Source: Rubrobacter sp.
Lineage (GTDB): Bacteria; Actinomycetota; Rubrobacteria; Rubrobacterales; Rubrobacteraceae
Direction of reading: 5' to 3'
DNA: 9,907 nt
NCBI GenBank assembly: GCA_013695335.1
Contig: JACDAR010000129.1
Span: 1-9,907, forward strand
Under the pieces are notes generated by a model. That model was not told where the DNA came from and ran no database searches. It worked only from the letters and a program-made list of their open reading frames with translations. This document shows positions 5,510 through 9,907 of this stretch, one piece after another (the stretch's first letter is position 1; each line of letters begins with the position of its first letter). The position numbers and the translations under genes are program-made.

Positions 5510-5515
5510 TTTCGT

Positions 5516-7231
5516 ATGGAAGAGAGAAGACAGCGTTACCTTGTGACTTCTGCGTTGCCTTATGCGAACGGACCGTTGCACGTGGGGCAGATCGTTGGCG
5601 CTTATCTGCCTGCCGACGCCTTTGTCCGGTATCTGCGGGCGCGGGGCGAGGATGTGATCTACATCTGCGGAACCGACGACCACGGTGTTCCCATCACGCT
5701 AAGGGCGGAGCGGGAAGTCAAGGAACCCCAGGAGGTAGTTGACTACTGGTGGACGCACATGGACGAGACGTTCAGGCGCTTCGGTATTTCCTTCGATAAC
5801 TTCTCGCAGACATCGCGGCCGCTGCACGCAGGCGTGACCCAGCTCTTCTACCGCAAGCTCAAGGAGGGCGGCTACATCTCGGAGGCCGAGTCAAAGCAGA
5901 TGTACAGCCCTTCCGAGGGACGTTTCCTTCCGGATCGCTACGTCGAAGGGACGTGTCCCGTCTGCGGATACAAAGAGGCGAGGGGCGACCAGTGCGACAA
6001 CTGCGGCTCGTGGTATGAGGCGTATGAGCTGATAGAACCGCACTCCAAGGTCACGGGCGGCCCCGCCGAGGTGCGCGAGACCACGCACCTGTACCTGGAT
6101 CTCCCGAAGTTCTCAGACCGCTTGAGGGAGTACATAGCGGGCCAGAATCACTGGCGCACGTCCGTCAAAAACTTCATCCTCGGCATCATCGACGGCGGGC
6201 TGGAGAAACGGCCCATCACCCGTGATATCCGGTGGGGCGTCCCTGTGCCGGAGCCTGGCTTCGAGGACAAGCGTTTCTACGTGTGGTTCGACGCCTGCAT
6301 CGGCTACGTCTCTTCCACCGCAGAGTGGGCCGAGAGGATAGGAGAGCCGGATCTCTGGCGCGAGTACTGGCAGGAGCCTGACACGAAGCTCTACCACTTC
6401 ATCGGCAAGGACAACACCGTCTTCCACACGACGATGTGGCCGGCCCAGCTCATGGGCTGCGGCGAGGACGGCGAGGAGCAGTTCGTGCTCCCATTCGACG
6501 TACCGGCCAACGAGTTCATGAACCTCGAAGTAATAGTGGACGGCGAGCGGCGGGCAATGCAGATGTCAACCAGCCGAAACCTGGCGGTGTGGCTGCACGA
6601 AGCCCTCGAACGTTTCCCCGCCGATCCGCTGCGGTTCTATCTTTCTTCGACCCTGCCCGAGACCGGCGACGTGGTGTTCTCGTGGCGCGACTTCCAGAGC
6701 CGGGTGAACAACGACCTGATCGGCACCCTCGGAAACTACGTAAACCGCGTCCTCTCCTTCACCGAGAAATACTTCGACGGCGAGCTTCCACGCCCGGAGA
6801 ATCCCTCAGAAGAGATAAACGAGGTCTTCGCGGACTTCAAAGCCCTCGAAACCCGCTTCGATGAGCGGATGATGGCCCCACGCCCGCGCGACGCGCTGGG
6901 AGAGCTTCTGGCGATGGGGAGAAGGGCAAACCGCTTCTTCGACGCCGCAGCCCCGTGGAAGAGTCGCAAGGAGAACCAGGAGAAGGCGAGGGAGGATCTC
7001 TACGCCTGCTGCGTCCTGCTCGGCTCCATCGCCTACCATATGGCCCCGTACGTCCCTGACGCCGTGGAGCGGCTGCAAGGCTTCTTCAATGGCCCCGTGG
7101 AGAGGATCTCAGACCTCGAAGGAATGCCCGAAGAATACCGGGTAACCGGCGCGAAGCCGCTCTTCAAGCGCATCGAAGACCCTGAGATCGCCGACGCCGA
7201 GGAGCGCCTCGCGCGGGCCGCCGCCGGCTGA
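5516..7231 (+). CDS. metG: Methionyl-tRNA synthetase
   Basis: This 571-aa class I synthetase charges tRNA-Met with methionine. The N-terminal catalytic domain shows the HIGH-equivalent HVGQ (22-25, in NGPLHVGQ), a TDDHG segment at 53-57 and a four-cysteine zinc knuckle (C147-x2-C150-x9-C160-x2-C163). The KMSKS-equivalent is QMSTS at 349-353, followed by Arg354. After this comes DPLRFYL and an alpha-helical anticodon-binding domain (about 390-550). There is no C-terminal EMAP-like tRNA-binding domain. K-x-STSR variants of KMSKS are known in a subgroup of MetRS, but the first lysine is also replaced here by glutamine, and the last His of HIGH by Gln. The ATG 5516 start rests on the -10 box 6 nt upstream. 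A nuclease gene follows after 35 bp, probably in the same transcript. Confidence 0.97.
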   Translation: MEERRQRYLVTSALPYANGPLHVGQIVGAYLPADAFVRYLRARGEDVIYICGTDDHGVPITLRAEREVKEPQEVVDYWWTHMDETFRRFGISFDNFSQTSRPLHAGVTQLFYRKLKEGGYISEAESKQMYSPSEGRFLPDRYVEGTCPVCGYKEARGDQCDNCGSWYEAYELIEPHSKVTGGPAEVRETTHLYLDLPKFSDRLREYIAGQNHWRTSVKNFILGIIDGGLEKRPITRDIRWGVPVPEPGFEDKRFYVWFDACIGYVSSTAEWAERIGEPDLWREYWQEPDTKLYHFIGKDNTVFHTTMWPAQLMGCGEDGEEQFVLPFDVPANEFMNLEVIVDGERRAMQMSTSRNLAVWLHEALERFPADPLRFYLSSTLPETGDVVFSWRDFQSRVNNDLIGTLGNYVNRVLSFTEKYFDGELPRPENPSEEINEVFADFKALETRFDERMMAPRPRDALGELLAMGRRANRFFDAAAPWKSRKENQEKAREDLYACCVLLGSIAYHMAPYVPDAVERLQGFFNGPVERISDLEGMPEEYRVTGAKPLFKRIEDPEIADAEERLARAAAG

Positions 7232-7252
7232 ACGGAGTCGGATTCCTCGGCT

Positions 7253-7259
7253 GAGGGGT
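7253..7259 (+). promoter_or_regulatory. Ribosome binding site deciding the TTG start of the nuclease
   Basis: GAGGGGT lies 7 nt before TTG 7267 and 16 nt before the next in-frame candidate, GTG 7276. The spacing supports TTG. Confidence 0.55.
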
Positions 7260-7266
7260 ATTCAAA

Positions 7267-8157
7267 TTGAGCTTCGTGGTTCAGATCATATCTGTCTCCA
7301 CCGGGATACTCGCCCTCGTCTCTCTGCTTGTTTTCGCGGTGGGCGTCTGCGGCCTCCTTCTGAGAAGCTCCAGGCACAAACCGATGAAAACCTTTGGCGT
7401 GATCTCCGTAGCCGCCCTGGCGCTCACGCTGGTATTCGGTTCGATCTCAGCGTCCCTGAACGATGCTCCTTCCGAGACTGCCACAGTGAATTCACACGGG
7501 CAGACCTCCGGGAACGTTGCCGAAGCTGGCGACCAGGATACGACCGTGACCCGCGCCGTGGATGGGGATACAGTGGACATCTCGCCCTCCGTGGAAGGTT
7601 TCTCGCGGGTGCGCCTGATCGGGGTGGACACCCCGGAAACCCATTTCGGGACGCAGCCATACGGTCCTGAGGCTTCGGAGTTCACGAAGAGGCACCTGGA
7701 AGGCAAGAACGTGGTCCTCGAACTGGACGTGCAGAAACGAGATCCTTACGGAAGGCTTCTGGCTTACGTCCACCTGCCTGACGCCCGGATGTTCAACGAA
7801 GTCCTCGTCGAAGAAGGATACGCGCAAGTAGCGACTTTCCCGCCGAACGTCAGGTACGTGGACAGGTTCCAGAAGGCGCAAAGAGAAGCCAGGGAAAACG
7901 AAAGGGGACTGTGGGGACTCTCCGATGAGGCGCTCTGCCAGCAGACGGACAGGGGAAACGGGATCGGCGGCGGATGCTCCGGGTCAGAGAATACGCCTTC
8001 GGGGGAAGCGCAGTCGAATGGGGGCTACGGCGAACAGGCTGATCTCGACTGCGCGGACTTCGCAACCCAGAAACAAGCCCAGAGGGTTCTCGAGAACGAC
8101 CCTTCTGACCCGAATTATCTGGACGGCGACGATGACGGCGTAGCCTGCGAAACGTAG
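7267..8157 (+). CDS. Membrane-tethered thermonuclease-like protein with Excalibur domain
   Basis: This 296-aa protein combines two N-terminal membrane segments (about 5-32 and 43-62), a staphylococcal-nuclease domain (about 92-218) and a C-terminal Excalibur calcium-binding motif (about 258-295, DCADF...DGDDDGVACE). Nuclease active-site residues are all in place: Asp101 (in VDGDTV), Arg116, Asp121 and Glu124 (in RLIGVDTPET) and Arg163 (in YGRLLAY), matching D21, R35, D40, E43 and R87 of the S. aureus enzyme. The basic loop between the helices (LRSSRHKPMK) predicts a cytoplasmic loop and an extracellular nuclease domain, suited to degrading external nucleic acids with calcium. The linker (about 225-255) is rich in Gly, Ser and Asn. 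It starts 35 bp after metG with TTG 7267 and ends 6 bp before the convergent MFS gene. Confidence 0.93.
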   Translation: MSFVVQIISVSTGILALVSLLVFAVGVCGLLLRSSRHKPMKTFGVISVAALALTLVFGSISASLNDAPSETATVNSHGQTSGNVAEAGDQDTTVTRAVDGDTVDISPSVEGFSRVRLIGVDTPETHFGTQPYGPEASEFTKRHLEGKNVVLELDVQKRDPYGRLLAYVHLPDARMFNEVLVEEGYAQVATFPPNVRYVDRFQKAQREARENERGLWGLSDEALCQQTDRGNGIGGGCSGSENTPSGEAQSNGGYGEQADLDCADFATQKQAQRVLENDPSDPNYLDGDDDGVACET

Positions 8158-8163
8158 CTGCGG

Positions 8164-9327
8164 CTAGCCGGTTCGTGAAGCTTTCACGCGCAACGAGAGG
8201 ATAAAGATCGAGACCCCCGCCACGGCTATCGTGCCAAGCGCCAGCCGCAACCCGAAGACTTCTGCCAGGCCACCCACGATCACCGGCCCGAACAAGAAGC
8301 CGCCGTACGCCAGGGTGGTGACGGCGGAGATAGCGGCCCCAGCCTGTCCAGGCGCGAGATCCCCGGCCAGCGAGAATGCTATAGGCACCACGGCGGAGAG
8401 CGCCAGCCCCACCAGCAGGAAACCGGCGACGACGAGCAAAGGCTCGCTGGTGACTAGCGCCAGCGCCATCCCCGCAGCCGTCAGCATACCGGCGCCGATG
8501 AGGGTCCGGCGATCCCCGAAACGGGATATGGTTCCTGCGGCTCCCAGCCGTCCCGCAGCCATCGCGCCGTAAAACACGGCCACGCCAGAACCGCCGAGCA
8601 AAGCGGGCATCTCCAACGTCTGCCTCAGGTAGACGCCGGACCAGTGCTCCATCTCCCCCTCGGCCAGGAGGCCCAGCGTGGCGATCACAGCCACCAGCAT
8701 GAGGGATGCGTTCCGGTACAACGCCATTGTCCCCGTCTTCTCCCCATCCGCAGGCTGCTCTATGCGAGGAAACCTGATATTCAGAAACGCAACTACCACG
8801 GCCACGAGCGGAACCAGCACCCCCAAATAAACGAGCCGGTAATCCACCCCAATCTGCAACAGTGCGCCAGCGGAGATGGCGCCGATCGCGCCGCCGCTGG
8901 AGAATGCCGCGTGCAGGTACGACATGATACGGCGTCCCATCGCCCTTTCGAGGTCAACGGCCGCAGCGTTTATCCCAACGTCGTACAGACCGCCAGCCGC
9001 GTACAGGATCACCAGAACTATCAGAAAAACGGCGTAGCCACCGGACAGGGCCAGGCTGACGATCCCGGTCCCGAAGACGCACGCGCAGATCACGAGGTAC
9101 GTCCGCCGCCCGATGCGGTCGGATGTTCGGCCGAGGACGGCCATCGCCAGGATCGAAGCCGCAGCCCCGACGAAGAGCGCGAACCCGAGTGGACCGGGAG
9201 ACAGATCCAGCGCGCGGCTCAGGTCGGCCAGCAGAACGGCGAAGTTTCCCCAGAAGAACCCGAAGAACCCGAACGCCCCCAGCTCCACGGCCAGGAGGGC
9301 GCGGTTCGATGAGACCACGGGCGTCAA
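8164..9327 (-). CDS. MFS transporter
   Basis: This 387-aa protein has about 12 hydrophobic segments in two halves joined by a polar loop (about 195-210, with RIEQPADGEKTG). The cytoplasmic motif A is clear after helix 2 (GRTSDRIGRR, 66-75) and a degenerate copy occurs in the second half (ISRFGDRRTL). The overall pattern resembles YbjJ/FucP-like members; the substrate, whether sugar uptake or drug efflux, cannot be told from sequence. The start is taken as TTG 9327, which leaves 12 residues before helix 1; GTG 9318 is possible. No Shine-Dalgarno is present before either. TTG overlaps the TGA stop of a 24-codon upstream frame, so translation may be coupled. It converges with the nuclease gene. 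Confidence 0.9.
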   Translation of the reverse strand: MTPVVSSNRALLAVELGAFGFFGFFWGNFAVLLADLSRALDLSPGPLGFALFVGAAASILAMAVLGRTSDRIGRRTYLVICACVFGTGIVSLALSGGYAVFLIVLVILYAAGGLYDVGINAAAVDLERAMGRRIMSYLHAAFSSGGAIGAISAGALLQIGVDYRLVYLGVLVPLVAVVVAFLNIRFPRIEQPADGEKTGTMALYRNASLMLVAVIATLGLLAEGEMEHWSGVYLRQTLEMPALLGGSGVAVFYGAMAAGRLGAAGTISRFGDRRTLIGAGMLTAAGMALALVTSEPLLVVAGFLLVGLALSAVVPIAFSLAGDLAPGQAGAAISAVTTLAYGGFLFGPVIVGGLAEVFGLRLALGTIAVAGVSIFILSLRVKASRTG

Positions 9328-9398
9328 CCGCCAGCCTGCGGCGGTTGGATCCCGAACCGCTTGATCGACTTCGTGGTCTTCCCCCTCCAGACGCTCAT
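9324..9398 (-). CDS. Possible 24-aa leader peptide of the MFS gene
   Basis: The frame starts at ATG 9398 and its TGA (9326-9324) overlaps the TTG start of the MFS gene in TTGA. The peptide reads MSVWRGKTTKSIKRFGIQPP plus QAGG: basic in the middle, proline-rich near the end. No good Shine-Dalgarno precedes it. Its interest lies in the 1-nt-shifted stop/start overlap, the lack of a ribosome binding site for the MFS gene and the competing hairpins it spans. It could also be a chance frame. Confidence 0.3.
   Translation of the reverse strand: MSVWRGKTTKSIKRFGIQPPQAGG
9326..9360 (-). promoter_or_regulatory. Competing hairpins over the MFS start codon
   Basis: On the minus strand three segments appear in order: GCGGTT (9360-9355), AACCGCC (9346-9340) and GGCGGTT (9332-9326). 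The middle can pair with the first (6 bp, 8-nt loop) or with the last (7 bp, 7-nt loop), but not both. The second hairpin includes the first two bases of the TTG start. Such mutually exclusive stems with a leader frame are the layout of translational attenuators. Confidence 0.4.
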
Positions 9399-9608
9399 GC
9401 CGCCCGTATGTTGGCGGCGTCGGTATATCCTAATCTCTCTAAATAACCTTGCAGCCAGGATAGCCTATGCCGACGTTCTCATTTCAGCAGATTCTCCGCA
9501 AAGTGAGCAAGAATCTGTTCGCCTGTCGGCCCCATGCTCCCTTATCATTTGTTTCGACGGGTTGCGCCATGAGCGCGCGAGTAAAGTCCACAAAGGTAAA
9601 GGAGTTCT
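9399..9608. other. Intergenic region between MFS gene and cNMP oxidoreductase
   Basis: No gene is evident. Minus-strand TAGGAT (9432-9427) is the best -10 candidate for the MFS gene, with only a weak -35. A 6-bp hairpin (GCCGCC 9399-9404 / GGCGGC 9413-9418) abuts the possible leader ATG. A perfect 8-bp dyad lies at 9488-9495 / 9510-9517. Plus-strand TAAAGT (9582-9587) could be a -10 for the rightward genes. Confidence 0.4.
9488..9517. repeat. 8-bp inverted repeat in the MFS/oxidoreductase gap
   Basis: CAGATTCT (9488-9495) and AGAATCTG (9510-9517) are perfect inverted arms with a 14-nt spacer; one G-T and one A-T pair can extend the stem outward. No T-run follows on either strand, so it is not an intrinsic terminator. 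A regulator site or a structured leader is possible. Confidence 0.45.
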
Positions 9609-9752
9609 GTGGCGTCTATTGATACGAAGGTCAGGGGGGAGGCTTGGCGGGACGAAGAGGGCTGTGCTGCAAACCTTGACTCGTCACCAGGAGACGATCT
9701 GCTTGTGTGCGCTTCTTGCCAGGCCGTGTTAAACATGCAGGGGTTGAATTGA
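9609..9752 (+). CDS. Possible 47-aa CxxC small protein
   Basis: GTG 9609 is preceded by AAAGGAG (9598-9604) with 4-nt spacing, and by a -10-like TAAAGT (9582-9587). The frame ends at TGA 9750-9752, 3 nt before the ATG of the next gene. The product is acidic, with one Cys near residue 19 and a Cys-Ala-Ser-Cys pair near residues 34-37 in LLVCASCQAVL. I do not recognise it. Third-position GC is about 62% by my count, no higher than first-position GC, so codon bias does not support it strongly. It would be co-transcribed with the oxidoreductase. Confidence 0.3.
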   Translation: MASIDTKVRGEAWRDEEGCAANLDSSPGDDLLVCASCQAVLNMQGLN

Positions 9753-9755
9753 ATC

Positions 9756-9907
9756 ATGCTGACGACTAACGAAATCCAGAAAATTCCGCTGTTCTCGAAC
9801 CTCGCGGATACCGAACTCGAGATGCTCGCGCAGACATCCGCCGACCTGACTCTAGAAGCAGGAGAGTTCGCCGTTCACGAGGGTGGAGATCGGGCGCTCT
9901 ACGCGGT
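9756..9907 (+). CDS. cNMP-binding domain protein, probable N-terminus of a TrxB-like oxidoreductase (partial)
   Basis: Fifty codons from ATG 9756 run off the window edge. The sequence IPLFSNLADTELEMLAQTS followed by LEAGEFAVHEGGDRALYAV is the start of a cyclic-nucleotide-binding (Crp-like) domain: the short N-terminal helix, the beta-roll opening and the E-G-D turn are all visible. In actinobacteria this particular opening is common in FAD-dependent thioredoxin-reductase-like enzymes with a fused cNMP domain, but a plain CRP-family regulator or another cNMP protein cannot be excluded from 50 residues. No strong Shine-Dalgarno lies immediately upstream; GGGG at 9740-9743 is too far for a typical site. 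Confidence 0.75.
   Translation, partial: MLTTNEIQKIPLFSNLADTELEMLAQTSADLTLEAGEFAVHEGGDRALYA

Noticed and set aside
5430..5515. T-box or other riboswitch ahead of metG
   Set aside because: The stretch is too short for a T-box, lacks its conserved T-box sequence and terminator, and metG seems to be leaderless.
8174..8188. Hairpin CGTGAA-GCT-TTCACG as a terminator between the nuclease and MFS genes
   Set aside because: It lies inside the MFS coding end and has no T-run on either side.
8644..9312. A 222-codon plus-strand frame opposite the MFS gene
   Set aside because: The opposite strand encodes a clear 12-helix transporter; the frame is rich in His, Gln, Arg and Asp without domain features, typical of an antisense shadow.
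9361..9732. A 123-codon plus-strand frame in the right-hand intergenic region
   Set aside because: It starts inside the MFS leader without a ribosome binding site and shows no family resemblance. The overlapping short frame at 9609-9752 has a better start and spacing.

Overview
The window reads as chromosomal DNA of a high-GC, Gram-positive-type bacterium, most likely an actinobacterium of the Rubrobacter kind. I base this on the roughly 60-65% GC coding composition, the gene families (CinA, YqeK, dUTPase, DUF1990, Excalibur-type nuclease, cNMP-binding oxidoreductase) and the many starts that look leaderless, with a TANNNT -10 box 6-7 nt before the start codon. The lineage is my inference; no rRNA or tRNA gene is present to confirm it.

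Layout. 1-139: gene-free end with an orphan anti-SD complement. 140-1405 (-) is cinA and 1429-2016 (+) is yqeK; they diverge from a 23-bp gap in which the two -10 boxes overlap. 2011-2038 is a heptamer repeat covering the yqeK stop. 2127-2609 (-) is an HXXEE membrane protein in a GC-poor patch. 4472 to 2773 (-) is a probable unit of dUTPase, a DUF1990 protein and a YdjM-type membrane hydrolase. 5378 to 4567 (-) is a three-gene operon: a small XRE regulator, a four-helix membrane protein and a two-helix CxxC membrane peptide, closed by a rho-independent terminator. 5382-5426 is a perfect 18-bp inverted repeat that forms two interleaved divergent promoters. 5516-8157 (+) holds metG and a membrane-tethered nuclease. 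8164-9327 (-) is an MFS transporter with a possible attenuator-like leader. 9609-9752 (+) is a possible 47-aa CxxC peptide, just before the start of a cNMP-binding oxidoreductase cut by the window edge at 9907.

How it works together. Most genes are housekeeping: nucleotide-pool sanitation (dUTPase, YqeK, CinA) and translation (MetRS). The most interesting parts are regulatory: the symmetric promoter/operator of the XRE operon facing metG, the overlapping leaderless promoters of cinA/yqeK, and the leader of the MFS gene. I see no mobile element, CRISPR array, phage gene or recognisable defence system.
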